Shown piece after piece: positions 7,551 through 15,219 of a stretch of DNA of 16,555 bases. The notes below the pieces were generated by a model. The model saw only the letters and a program-made list of their open reading frames with translations, was not told the origin of the DNA and did no database searches. Source of the stretch: Lachnospiraceae bacterium (GTDB taxonomy: Bacteria; Bacillota_A; Clostridia; Lachnospirales; Lachnospiraceae); the NCBI GenBank assembly GCA_017464045.1, contig JAFUEG010000066.1, positions 1 through 16,555 on the forward strand. The letters run 5' to 3'. The stretch's first letter is position 1; each line of letters opens with the position of its first letter. The position numbers were made by a program, and so were the translations under genes.

Positions 7551-8780
7551 CTATTCCTTCGCCTGTACTGTAACCGTAATAACCCCGGTTACAGAATATT
7601 TTACGCCGTCAACTTCTTCAAATTCAAGTTCTACTGTATGCGTACCAACGGACATGTCTGAACAGTCCACAACAGGCTTAATTGAAGAAACATCAAGATT
7701 ACTTATAATGTTTTCCAATCCGGAAACTTCAACAATAATATTATCAGGCATTTCCGTTTCATAATTATATCCTATCTTTTTGCCTATAAAACTTATATCG
7801 GAACTTGAAATATTTATCTTCTTTGTAGTCAGCTTTTCTATATCCACTGTTATGGCAATTTCCGGATTAGACTGTGCTATAACAACTCCATCGGAAATAT
7901 AATCATTAAGGTTTATTGTAGTCTGAAGACTCTCCTCCAATCCACTTACTGATATATCATTAATTTCAATACTTTCTATACTGTCCAACAAATCCGCATT
8001 TCCGGCTATGTCTACTGTCTGAGGCTGGTATACAATATCCGATATTCCATAACCATCAGCAGGCGTACCTTTTATGTTTACATGTACATCAATATTTTTG
8101 ATAGGATAAATATTTACATTTACATTAGCCTCACTCTGACTAAGAACTATCTTGTCATTATTAATTTGTTCACCATATGCATCCAAAAGTATAATATTGC
8201 CCGTAGCTGTCAGGTTTGTGTTCGCTCCCCTTATATTAACCTCCACAACAACATCCGTAATCTTTTCTACCGCGCTCTTAGGTCCTTCGATAGTTATAAT
8301 ATTGGGTGTGGCATATGATTCGCCAACTGCATAGTTACCTGCCGGTTCACCGGATGTCACAACTTTTACAGGATACTGTCCTGTAACTTTATCTTCCAAA
8401 CTTAATTGCATAATATTATCAACATACTCAATATCAATTTCATCTTCAATACTTTTATTTCTTGCAACAACATTAATCTGAACAGAATTTGTTATAGACA
8501 TCTGAGAGACATCAGCATAAGCATAAAAATTTTTTGATGTAAGATTACCTACAACAGAGCGTCTTCCTTTGACATATATATCTACAGTATCGCCTTTAAC
8601 AACATCATAAAGCTGATCCAGTTCCTCAAGGACATCAGAATTTTGTTGTTCCACAGGTATATCTTCTATTTTTACCGTAATTGTATAATCTGTTATATTG
8701 ACAACTACAAGCCACAAAAGAATCGCAAAGATTATCGCAAGAAGCTTGTATCCAATATTATTAAATAATAATTTTTTCAT
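7551..8780 (-). CDS. cdaR: YbbR-repeat protein, c-di-AMP cyclase regulator
   Basis: This 409-residue protein has one N-terminal membrane anchor (about 8-26) followed by an extracytoplasmic region built of repeated beta-rich YbbR-like units. Each carries a pattern of V-x-V-x-x-x-G near an I-x-V-x-G-P or comparable turn, for example the VKVVTSGEPAGNY region near 138-150 and IEGPKSAVEKI near 163-173. About four units fit the length, as in CdaR. CdaR sits beside the cyclase CdaA and modulates its activity from outside the membrane. The ATG at 8780 overlaps the cdaA stop in an ATGA arrangement, so translation is coupled, and AGGAGG inside the Lys/Gly-rich end of cdaA serves as the ribosome binding site. 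The call rests on the anchor, the repeats and the tight linkage to cdaA. In many Firmicutes glmM follows; here a sirtuin gene follows instead. Confidence 0.88.
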   Translation of the reverse strand: MKKLLFNNIGYKLLAIIFAILLWLVVVNITDYTITVKIEDIPVEQQNSDVLEELDQLYDVVKGDTVDIYVKGRRSVVGNLTSKNFYAYADVSQMSITNSVQINVVARNKSIEDEIDIEYVDNIMQLSLEDKVTGQYPVKVVTSGEPAGNYAVGESYATPNIITIEGPKSAVEKITDVVVEVNIRGANTNLTATGNIILLDAYGEQINNDKIVLSQSEANVNVNIYPIKNIDVHVNIKGTPADGYGISDIVYQPQTVDIAGNADLLDSIESIEINDISVSGLEESLQTTINLNDYISDGVVIAQSNPEIAITVDIEKLTTKKINISSSDISFIGKKIGYNYETEMPDNIIVEVSGLENIISNLDVSSIKPVVDCSDMSVGTHTVELEFEEVDGVKYSVTGVITVTVQAKE

Positions 8781-9649
8781 TTCTTCTTGCCTCCTTTTAT
8801 TCTTTTTGCACGTCTGCCTTTTTTACTCTGCGAGTTTTTAACCGACTGAAGTGATGTGAGATGACTTCTTAAACTCTCAACATCAAGATTACTATACAGA
8901 GTTCCTCCTGATGCAATTGATATCTGACCATTTTCCTCAGATACCACAAGCGTCATACTATCAGAAACCTCACTTATACCCACTGCAGCTCTATGTCTGG
9001 TACCAAGATCCTTATTTAAATCATTTCTACCGGTCAAAGGCAGATAGCAACTATCTGCAACTACCCTGTTATTTCTGATTATAACCGCGCCATCGTGAAG
9101 CGGTGTATTGTGTTCAAATATATTTTCAACAAGCTGTCTTGAAACAGCCGCATCAATATTTATTCCGGTTGCTTCGTACTCACCCAAAGGTACATTTTGC
9201 TCAATTACAATAAGTGCACCTGTTTTATTTTTACTCATAAAAGTAGCTGCACTAATTAATTCTTGTATTGTATTGTCATTTACACGTTCTTTTTTGGTAC
9301 TGTCACTTCTGATAAGAACATCTGAGATAATATTTTTTTTACCAAGTTCCTCAAGCGCACGTCTTAACTCCGGCTGGAACAGTATAATAACTGCAAGAAT
9401 GCCGACATTTATCATGTTTCTGAAGAGCCAAAGTATAGTGTTAAGTTTAAATACAGCGGCAAAACACATAAATGCAGCTATAACTATAAGCCCCTTAAAA
9501 ACTGTCCATGCTCTGGTTTTCTTTACCCAAAGAATAACGATATATATGAGATATGACAAAATAATGATCTCTAAAATATCTGTTATGGTTATATGCGGCA
9601 CATAAAACCAGTCAAAATATGAACTTATTACTGTCCAAATTCTTTTCAA
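8777..9649 (-). CDS. cdaA: Diadenylate cyclase CdaA
   Basis: This 290-residue protein has the CdaA layout: about three membrane segments (25-42, 52-67, 73-91) and then a cytosolic DAC domain. Both catalytic motifs are intact: HDGAVII with D186-G187-A188, and GTRHRAAVG (216-224). The enzyme joins two ATP molecules into c-di-AMP, the messenger controlling potassium and osmolyte transport and cell-wall homeostasis in Firmicutes. The C-terminus (272-290) is a short Lys/Arg-rich tail. The start is TTG at 9649, with GGGGTG 5 nt upstream; an upstream ATG in that site is in a frame that stops after three codons. The gene follows the unknown polytopic membrane protein by 27 nt and overlaps cdaR by 4 nt. 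It belongs to the transcript beginning with the coiled-coil protein. The functional call is firm. Confidence 0.95.
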   Translation of the reverse strand: MKRIWTVISSYFDWFYVPHITITDILEIIILSYLIYIVILWVKKTRAWTVFKGLIVIAAFMCFAAVFKLNTILWLFRNMINVGILAVIILFQPELRRALEELGKKNIISDVLIRSDSTKKERVNDNTIQELISAATFMSKNKTGALIVIEQNVPLGEYEATGINIDAAVSRQLVENIFEHNTPLHDGAVIIRNNRVVADSCYLPLTGRNDLNKDLGTRHRAAVGISEVSDSMTLVVSEENGQISIASGGTLYSNLDVESLRSHLTSLQSVKNSQSKKGRRAKRIKGGKKK

Positions 9650-9676
9650 ACTAACACCCCATCACTTAAATCTGCA

Positions 9677-10750
9677 TTAATTCTCCGGTCTGACCGGTCC
9701 TTTATTCTGAACATTATTTCTTTGTGGTTTTCTTTGTCTGTTTCCTTGAACATTTCTTTGTTCATTATAATATTGCATATTTTCAGAAACATTCTTTTGA
9801 ACCTTTTTTTCCGCTTGAGAATTGTCCTGACCTGTTATTTTCTTAACAGTTTTCTTTTTTTCAGCCACTCCATATTTAGGAACAGCTTTTACATAATAAT
9901 AATAGTCATCATCCTCAAATTGCACAACTTCTTTACGTGAATAATCCACAAGTCTTTTACAAATCTGCACGACCACAGTCACAAGGATTCCTACAAAAGA
10001 ACCAAACACTAAAGATCCAAAAGGAATCTCCATATCCATCATAACGCCAACAACCATAAATGTGAGAACATTTATTATACCGCCTGCTCCAATTGCAACA
10101 TACCATGAATAATCAAAAGGCAGCCTATAAATAAAGAATGTCAAAAGTATAACTATAGCAAAAACTATAGCTGTGAGAAGCATATCCTTATCCTTTAGTA
10201 CGTTATCTATCAAATATGAATAAATATCAACATCTTCTTTTTTTACGGCTGTAAGCAGCATACTGTTAATATCGCTTACACCTATAGCAAACTTATATAA
10301 AAATATTCCAATTGCTGCAGGTACAATCCCTGATGCTCCGGCAAATATAGCCACAATAAGAGGTATTGCATAGGTCATCTTGAATATGTACATTATAGGT
10401 ACAAAAAACAATATCCAAGCACAATCAGGGAACATTCTCATATACATACAATAAATAATTATAAATACAAGAACTGCAATTATTCCTATCTCCTTTGCAA
10501 CAAAGAAACAGTTAAAAATAATTACGACACATCCTATAAGTACAGCCATAGGTGCTGAAACAAGTGCACATATAACCGACAATAAAAATGTTACTATTCC
10601 ACGCTCAAATAATTCTGAGTAACCATATAAATTATTTATTGACCAAAACATAAACCAGGCTGCGATAAAATAAAAAATAGGAGAAATGACCTCATCAAAT
10701 CTTCTGAGAAAATTTCTTATCGCATCTCTAACCTGTATTAATCCTGACAT
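9677..10750 (-). CDS. Uncharacterised polytopic membrane protein upstream of cdaA
   Basis: I do not recognise the family. The 357-residue protein has about eight or nine hydrophobic segments (22-38, 50-66, 67-83, 88-105, 111-125, 128-155, 190-208, 216-238, 244-265). The cytosolic tail begins with a striking acidic/aromatic motif at 278-292, three Asp and four Tyr in a row followed by VKAVPK. The rest of the tail (from about 297) is low-complexity and rich in Lys, Gln, Asn and Arg, probably disordered. The start ATG overlaps the preceding stop by one base (TAATG), implying coupled translation, and an AGGGGA site lies 9 nt upstream. The tight spacing to cdaA suggests a role linked to c-di-AMP or the envelope, but this is inference from context only. 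No transporter or enzyme motif is visible. Confidence 0.7.
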   Translation of the reverse strand: MSGLIQVRDAIRNFLRRFDEVISPIFYFIAAWFMFWSINNLYGYSELFERGIVTFLLSVICALVSAPMAVLIGCVVIIFNCFFVAKEIGIIAVLVFIIIYCMYMRMFPDCAWILFFVPIMYIFKMTYAIPLIVAIFAGASGIVPAAIGIFLYKFAIGVSDINSMLLTAVKKEDVDIYSYLIDNVLKDKDMLLTAIVFAIVILLTFFIYRLPFDYSWYVAIGAGGIINVLTFMVVGVMMDMEIPFGSLVFGSFVGILVTVVVQICKRLVDYSRKEVVQFEDDDYYYYVKAVPKYGVAEKKKTVKKITGQDNSQAEKKVQKNVSENMQYYNEQRNVQGNRQRKPQRNNVQNKGPVRPEN

Positions 10751-11487
10751 TATCTATTGTCCCCTTTCCTGTAAGTTTCCGAATATCCCTGCATTCTCTG
10801 TCGTTTTTGTTCTTCTTCAAGAGCCATACGCTTTCTTCTTATTTCAAGCCTTGCTTCTTCTGCCTGTCGTTGCTTTTCTTCCTGCATTGCCCTTTGTGCA
10901 GCTCTTCTTTCTTCAAGTCTTTTCGAATTCTCTATAATCTGACGATTTCTTTCCTCTTCTTCCTGCTTAATCCTGTTATTAACTATCTCTGTCCTGTTTA
11001 CCGTACTTCTTGATCTGTTAGATGCAGAATTTTTCTTTTTAACATCATCATCATTAATGACATTTATATTAGAATTCTTTACAAGCTTGGCATGATGCAT
11101 AGGACCGCCAGATAACTCTATCAAATCTCTCAGATCACTGTTATATTTTGCAAGTCCTTTTCTCTTACTGTTATATCTGTAAGTATATACCAGATAAGCA
11201 AACACAAAATAAACAAAGCAAAAAGCCACATACCAACCAAGGATTTTATACATTATGCCAAAGTAGTCCATATTATTAATCTTTGCAAGTATTACTTCAA
11301 AACTAATAAATACATAAGCTCCTACAATTGTCCAATAAACGACGGTAGCTGCAACCAAAGTCTTTAAAACATTATATCTGACATAATCCCTTTCAAAGAA
11401 CTTACTCATTGCAAGACCTTTATCTTTTTCCTTCTTTTCATAAATTGAAAGTCTGGTCATTAATTCAACCTTTTTTTCATCTATCAC
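10750..11487 (-). CDS. Uncharacterised membrane protein with long charged coiled coil, first gene of the cdaA transcript
   Basis: I do not recognise the family. The 245-residue protein has a charged N-terminus, two membrane segments (41-62 and 80-103), a short Ser/Asn-rich linker (about 136-165) and a long Glu/Arg/Gln/Lys-rich helix from about 171 to 232 that should form a coiled coil. With two spans, both ends lie on the same side, most simply the cytosol. The start is GTG at 11487, supported by GAGGAG 7 nt upstream and by a promoter 43 bp further on. The stop overlaps the next start by one base. A scaffold or protein-interaction role is plausible from the coiled coil. It could also partner the next membrane protein, but nothing in the sequence proves this. 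Confidence 0.72.
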   Translation of the reverse strand: MIDEKKVELMTRLSIYEKKEKDKGLAMSKFFERDYVRYNVLKTLVAATVVYWTIVGAYVFISFEVILAKINNMDYFGIMYKILGWYVAFCFVYFVFAYLVYTYRYNSKRKGLAKYNSDLRDLIELSGGPMHHAKLVKNSNINVINDDDVKKKNSASNRSRSTVNRTEIVNNRIKQEEEERNRQIIENSKRLEERRAAQRAMQEEKQRQAEEARLEIRRKRMALEEEQKRQRMQGYSETYRKGDNR

Positions 11488-11529
11488 GGCTAAACTCCTC
11501 TAAAACCTTATAATCATAACATCCTTGTA

Positions 11530-11558
11530 ATACTATCACAAAAAGTCATGCATATCAA
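11530..11558 (-). promoter_or_regulatory. Predicted sigma-A promoter of the cdaA-cdaR-sirtuin transcript
   Basis: TTGATA (minus strand, 11553-11558), 17 bp, then an extended -10 TGATAGTAT with TAGTAT at 11530-11535. It lies 43 bp before the GTG start of the coiled-coil gene. I see no terminator between it and the upstream small membrane protein gene, so readthrough from there is also possible. Confidence 0.55.
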
Positions 11559-11651
11559 TTAAGAAATTACAACTTAAACATTTCTTAAACATAATAATAT
11601 CTCATACAAATTTAATCAAATTTATTCCTCACATCTTATATCCCCTGTTTT

Positions 11652-12152
11652 CTAGCTTAAAATATTACCAAGCACACCATAGGATACTATATCCATAATA
11701 ACGGCAGCCATAAGAATACCAAGGAATATGGCAATGGATGCCTTTTTTATATCTTTTTCAAGCAATGAAGCGATAAGAGAACCGGTCCATCCGCCTGTTC
11801 CCGGAATCGGTATCCCGACAAAGAGCAAAAGGAATATAAATTCTCCCTTTTCGGCACCTTCTGATTTTTTCATAGCTCTTTGCTCAAGCTTTTCAACAAA
11901 GCCCTTAAATATATTGTGCTTTTTCATAAATTCAAATACCTGTCTGATAAAAAGCAAAATAAAAGGTATCGGAATAATATTTCCGATTATACAAATGATA
12001 TTGGCTTTTATAAGTGGAATCTTTAGCAGTGAAGCAACCACAAGACCGCCTCTTAATTCTATAAGCGGAAGCATGGAAACCAAAAAAGCGAAAACCTCTT
12101 TGGGCATAAAATTACCAAGAGAACCATTATACCAATCTACCAAACTCTGCAT
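11652..12152 (-). CDS. Small multidrug export-family (Sm_multidrug_ex) membrane protein
   Basis: This 166-residue integral membrane protein shows the two signatures of the PF06695-type family: PLIELRGG (29-36) and GIPIPGTGGWTGS (113-125), each beside hydrophobic segments (about 19-32, 35-70, 104-120, 136-162). The Pro/Gly-rich re-entrant pattern is shared with the broader DedA-like proteins, which move lipids or other small molecules; the export annotation of the family is old and weakly supported, so the substrate is unknown. An AAGGAG site overlaps the end of the preceding gene, 10 nt before the ATG, and the two genes are 14 nt apart, so it is cotranscribed with the EAL-domain protein. No clear terminator follows it. 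Confidence 0.82.
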   Translation of the reverse strand: MQSLVDWYNGSLGNFMPKEVFAFLVSMLPLIELRGGLVVASLLKIPLIKANIICIIGNIIPIPFILLFIRQVFEFMKKHNIFKGFVEKLEQRAMKKSEGAEKGEFIFLLLFVGIPIPGTGGWTGSLIASLLEKDIKKASIAIFLGILMAAVIMDIVSYGVLGNILS

Positions 12153-12166
12153 AAATATATAACTCC

Positions 12167-13864
12167 TTAAGCATTAACATCACTAGCATTTTCATTATCG
12201 TTATTAATCTTATAGCCGCCACTTAAAAGACGCGCTTCAAATTCCTTCATCGGTAAAGGCTTGTCAAAGTAAAAGCCCTGAACATAAAAGCATCCAAGAT
12301 CTCTAAGAAAAGCCAGCTGACTGTCCGTCTCAACGCCCTCTGTAATTACATTAAGGTCAAGACTTTTTGCCATATCAACTATACTTCCGACGATAACACG
12401 GTCTCTGTTTGCAAATTCTGCACGGTTTACAAAGGAACGGTCAATCTTAATTTCATTTACCGCAAAATCCCTCAAAACTCCAAGCGAAGAATAACCTGTA
12501 CCAAAATCATCTATGGAAGTCTTAATATTGTAAATCTGCATCCTGTTAAGGAAGTTTGTCATAAGTTCTTTTTCATCATAGTCTGCAGTCTCTGTAATCT
12601 CACAGACTATCTTTTCTCTGTCAATACCGTAATGGCTTATAATCTGGTTGATTCTGTCTGCAAGGAAATCATCATCAAGATGCTTTCTTGAAAAGTTTAC
12701 GGATATAGGCACAGTTTCGTAACCCTTTTCTTGCCAATAGGCAAGCATCTTACAAGTTTCCTCAAATATGTAAAAGTCAAGAACGGTAATATTGCCATTG
12801 CCCTCAAGTACAGGGATAAACTCTGCCGGACTAACCAGCTTACCGTCCCTTATCCATCTTGAAAGTGCCTCAGCACCGACAAGCTTTCCTGTTCTTATAT
12901 CAACCTTGGGCTGAAAATAAGGGACAAATTCACCGTTTTCAATAGCCTTTTCAAATCTTTCTTCAATCTTCTTTCTCTGAATAAGTCTTTCTCTCATCTC
13001 TTCATCAAGTACAACAATTTCCTGCTTTGTAGCTCTGGCAAAGCCAAAAGCAAGCGATGCTTCGGATATAACATCATTTACCCTTGTACCCTTAACATTT
13101 AAAGGTGCAACACCCATACAGGCAGCAAATTTAATCGGTCTTTTGACATCCGACTTAAAACCGTAGCCCTCATAATTCATGATATATTCTATAAAATCTT
13201 CTATTCTTGAACGCTTGATCAAGGCAACGAAATTGTCTCCGCCAAGATGACCTACAACCTCGTCCTCTTCTCTGAAATGATCAAGATCCTGTGCATATCT
13301 TTTGATAATATTGTCACCCTCGACAGGTCCGAATACATTGTTAGCAAGACCAAAGCCCTTTATGTTAAAATAACAGCTGTCATACTGGTTTATATCTCCC
13401 TTATGTGCAATCTCCATACATTTCATAATGTATCCCTTAGGGTTATAGAGTCCTGTCATATGATTATTGGTGGTTGCTTTTGTCAGAGAATACATGATTT
13501 TATACTGACCATAATAAAAATGGAACAACTGAGCTATAACTTTGATATCACTCTTTTGCTCTTCGGAAAACTCACCAGCCTCTTTGGTAGGATAAACACT
13601 GGAAATAATCCTTCCGCATTTTCCAAACTCCATCTCAACGTCAAACTTACCCTCCAATGAATAATTATCAGTGTCAAGAAGCAACGTTTCTGACTTTTCC
13701 TTATCAAAAGGAAGCATCTTAACATCAATATAAACAACCGAATATATCCTTCCTATAGTATAACGCTCTGCGACATATTTTAATGCCTCCCTGTTAATAT
13801 CCATCGACTCCGGATGCTCTTTGATCATCTCAGAAACCTTAAGTAAAAGCTCATTATTAACCAT
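12167..13864 (-). CDS. Degenerate GGDEF / active-looking EAL domain protein (c-di-GMP phosphodiesterase)
   Basis: Numbered from ATG at 13864 the protein has 565 residues and no membrane segment. Residues 1-125 are an unassigned N-terminal region that may be GAF/PAS-like. A GGDEF domain follows (about 131-295). Its signature reads GGDNF (208-212), and the metal-binding segment reads FNIKGF where active cyclases have F-D-I-D-x-F, so cyclase activity is unlikely. The EAL domain is complete: E-A-L (332-334), the Asn of SVNFSR (390), EITET (E422), DDFGTG (452-457), IKID (K473), TEGVET (E509) and QGF (Q529). Together these predict hydrolysis of c-di-GMP to pGpG, perhaps with the dead GGDEF domain as a GTP-sensing regulator. 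A TTG at 13876 in frame is also possible, but the GGGGG site abuts it; the ATG has a 12-nt spacer. It is divergent from the FIST-chemoreceptor pair. Confidence 0.92.
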   Translation of the reverse strand: MVNNELLLKVSEMIKEHPESMDINREALKYVAERYTIGRIYSVVYIDVKMLPFDKEKSETLLLDTDNYSLEGKFDVEMEFGKCGRIISSVYPTKEAGEFSEEQKSDIKVIAQLFHFYYGQYKIMYSLTKATTNNHMTGLYNPKGYIMKCMEIAHKGDINQYDSCYFNIKGFGLANNVFGPVEGDNIIKRYAQDLDHFREEDEVVGHLGGDNFVALIKRSRIEDFIEYIMNYEGYGFKSDVKRPIKFAACMGVAPLNVKGTRVNDVISEASLAFGFARATKQEIVVLDEEMRERLIQRKKIEERFEKAIENGEFVPYFQPKVDIRTGKLVGAEALSRWIRDGKLVSPAEFIPVLEGNGNITVLDFYIFEETCKMLAYWQEKGYETVPISVNFSRKHLDDDFLADRINQIISHYGIDREKIVCEITETADYDEKELMTNFLNRMQIYNIKTSIDDFGTGYSSLGVLRDFAVNEIKIDRSFVNRAEFANRDRVIVGSIVDMAKSLDLNVITEGVETDSQLAFLRDLGCFYVQGFYFDKPLPMKEFEARLLSGGYKINNDNENASDVNA

Positions 13865-13908
13865 TCTTTCTGTCAACCCCCATGTGCATTTAGTATTTTT
13901 ATCCGAAA

Positions 13909-13947
13909 ATGAACCTTAAACAATAGTTCATATAAATAGTTCATATA
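13909..13947. repeat. Tandem 13-bp direct repeat with an inverted half-site, candidate operator
   Basis: AATAGTTCATATA occurs twice back to back (13922-13934 and 13935-13947) with no mismatch. The core GTTCAT also appears inverted as ATGAAC at 13909-13914, so three copies of the hexamer lie within 36 bp. The position, between the divergent EAL and FIST genes and just downstream of the predicted EAL promoter, fits a regulator binding site. Confidence 0.45.
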
Positions 13948-13972
13948 CATAAATATCAATATAAGCGTTTAT

Positions 13973-14001
13973 ATTATACACTATTTTATGGAAAAAGTCA
14001 C
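13973..14001 (-). promoter_or_regulatory. Possible promoter of the EAL-domain operon
   Basis: A perfect TATAAT on the minus strand (13973-13978) has GTGACT 17 bp upstream (13996-14001), a four-of-six -35 match. A small AT-rich palindrome, AATATAA/TTATATT with a GCGT loop (13958-13975), overlaps the -10 and could be an operator. The implied leader is about 100 nt. Confidence 0.35.
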
Positions 14002-14079
14002 TAAATACCTTAAAAAATCGTGGCAAATTTTTTTCTCTCACTTTTTATATATTTTTTTGTTTTCAGATAAGTTTTTTAA

Positions 14080-14108
14080 TAGACTTTTACGTCAATTAAT
14101 GATACAAT
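14080..14108 (+). promoter_or_regulatory. Predicted promoter of the FIST-chemoreceptor pair
   Basis: TAGACT (14080-14085), 17 bp, then an extended -10 TGATACAAT with TACAAT at 14103-14108. The transcription start would fall near 14115, which places the ATG at 14156 inside the message and rules out the in-frame ATG at 13988 for this transcript. Confidence 0.45.
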
Positions 14109-14140
14109 TTTATTATGTTTTTAACCGGGGAGCACACATA

Positions 14141-14146
14141 AGGAGG
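14141..14146 (+). promoter_or_regulatory. Ribosome binding site that decides the FIST start
   Basis: AGGAGG with a 9-nt spacer to the ATG at 14156. The nearer ATG at 14148 reads only ATG-ACA-stop, so 14156 is the start. Confidence 0.8.
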
Positions 14147-14155
14147 TATGACATA

Positions 14156-15208
14156 ATGAGACAAATTTACGGACAAAGTGCAAGCGGAAATCTACGCGAT
14201 GCTGCTTCGTCAATCAACAATCCAGACGCTTTGATACTTATGACAAGTGCCGACAATTTCGAACGACATGTCAATGAACTTGCCCAGATGTATAAGGGTG
14301 TTCCGAGTATCGGAGGAATAGGCATAAGCTATGCAGGAACATCTGCTACCGAAGGCGGTGTAACACTTATCGGCTTATATGAGGTCGCTGCCTGTGCGGG
14401 TGCACTTGAAGAGCTTTCAACCATGCCGGTAAAATATATCAAGCGATTAACAGATGCGATATCTGCTGTCGGTGCAGGTGCAGGTAATTCCGCCTGCTTT
14501 GATTTTACAACAGGCTGCGACGGCAAGCTTGTTACGACACTTAACACAGAGCTTGACAAAAGAAATATCCCTCTTATCGGAGGAACCGTTGACGGACCGA
14601 CCATTTCAGTAAACGGATACATATACAAGGATGCCTGTGCATTTCTTATGCTCCGCAACAAAACAGGAAAGATAAAAGCTTATAAGGAAAATATTTATCT
14701 TCCGACAGGTCAGAGATTCGTAGCAACCAAGACTGTTCCGGAAAATATGACTTTAGTAGAGGTCGACGGACATCCGGCAGCCAGATTTTATCAGGATGTT
14801 TTGGGAATATCCGATGATGCGGTTGCAACCCAGACCTTTAAGAATCCTTTCGGACGTGTATACGGTCAGGAGACTTATCTTATCTCAATCAAGGAAATTG
14901 CGGGCACTGCCTTAAACTGCTACAAACAGGTAAATGATATGGATATCCTTACTCTCATGGAGCTTAGAGACTATAAGCAGATAGTAAAGGATACTCTTGA
15001 TAAAATGCAGCAGGATTTAGGTAAGGTTTCGGGAATCATTTCAGTCAACTGTCTGTTCCGCTACCTTTTATTCCAGCAGGAAAACTACTTAAATGATTAC
15101 TTTAAAGAGATGAACCGTTACAACAGCCACGCCGGACTTGTAGGTGTAGGTGAGCATTATTGTAAGCAGCATATCAATCAGACCATGTGCTGTATAGCAT
15201 TTGATTAG
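14156..15208 (+). CDS. FIST-domain signal-sensing protein (FIST_N + FIST_C)
   Basis: Started at 14156 the protein has 350 residues, just a FIST_N half (about 24-200) and a FIST_C half (about 205-350), with no membrane span or attached output domain. Supporting marks are the ALILMTS strand (25-31), the [11 protein letters not shown] segment (51-61) where FIST_N usually has a G-C-S-T-A-G-like turn, IGGTV (141-145) and the C-terminal [10 protein letters not shown] (326-335) followed by N-x-T (341-343), typical of FIST_C. FIST domains are proposed cytosolic sensors of small ligands, normally joined to or encoded near methyl-accepting, GGDEF or kinase modules; the ligand is unknown. The next gene starts 11 nt downstream and encodes such a methyl-accepting hairpin. 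An in-frame upstream ATG at 13988 would add 56 AT-rich-encoded residues unlike the family, and is rejected. Confidence 0.85.
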   Translation: MRQIYGQSASGNLRDAASSINNPDALILMTSADNFERHVNELAQMYKGVPSIGGIGISYAGTSATEGGVTLIGLYEVAACAGALEELSTMPVKYIKRLTDAISAVGAGAGNSACFDFTTGCDGKLVTTLNTELDKRNIPLIGGTVDGPTISVNGYIYKDACAFLMLRNKTGKIKAYKENIYLPTGQRFVATKTVPENMTLVEVDGHPAARFYQDVLGISDDAVATQTFKNPFGRVYGQETYLISIKEIAGTALNCYKQVNDMDILTLMELRDYKQIVKDTLDKMQQDLGKVSGIISVNCLFRYLLFQQENYLNDYFKEMNRYNSHAGLVGVGEHYCKQHINQTMCCIAFD

Positions 15209-15219
15209 GAGGTGGCAAA

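Noticed and set aside
9108..9605. A 165-codon plus-strand open frame
   Set aside because: It lies wholly inside cdaA on the opposite strand, whose catalytic motifs are clear; its hydrophobic composition mirrors the membrane segments of CdaA.
11488..11651. A riboswitch or small RNA in the gap before the cdaA transcript
   Set aside because: Apart from the promoter and a 6-bp all-A/T stem near 11608 I see no conserved riboswitch structure.
11728..12162. A 144-codon plus-strand open frame
   Set aside because: It is antisense to the Sm_multidrug_ex gene, which has family motifs and a ribosome binding site; no such support exists for this frame.
13890..13925. A sigma-D/FliA-like promoter (a TTCGGATAA string on the minus strand) upstream of the EAL gene
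   Set aside because: The -10 match is partial and no TAAA box lies at the required spacing.
13988..14155. A 56-residue N-terminal extension of the FIST protein from an in-frame ATG at 13988
   Set aside because: It is encoded by very AT-rich DNA, has no ribosome binding site, spans the predicted promoter, and a strong AGGAGG precedes the ATG at 14156.
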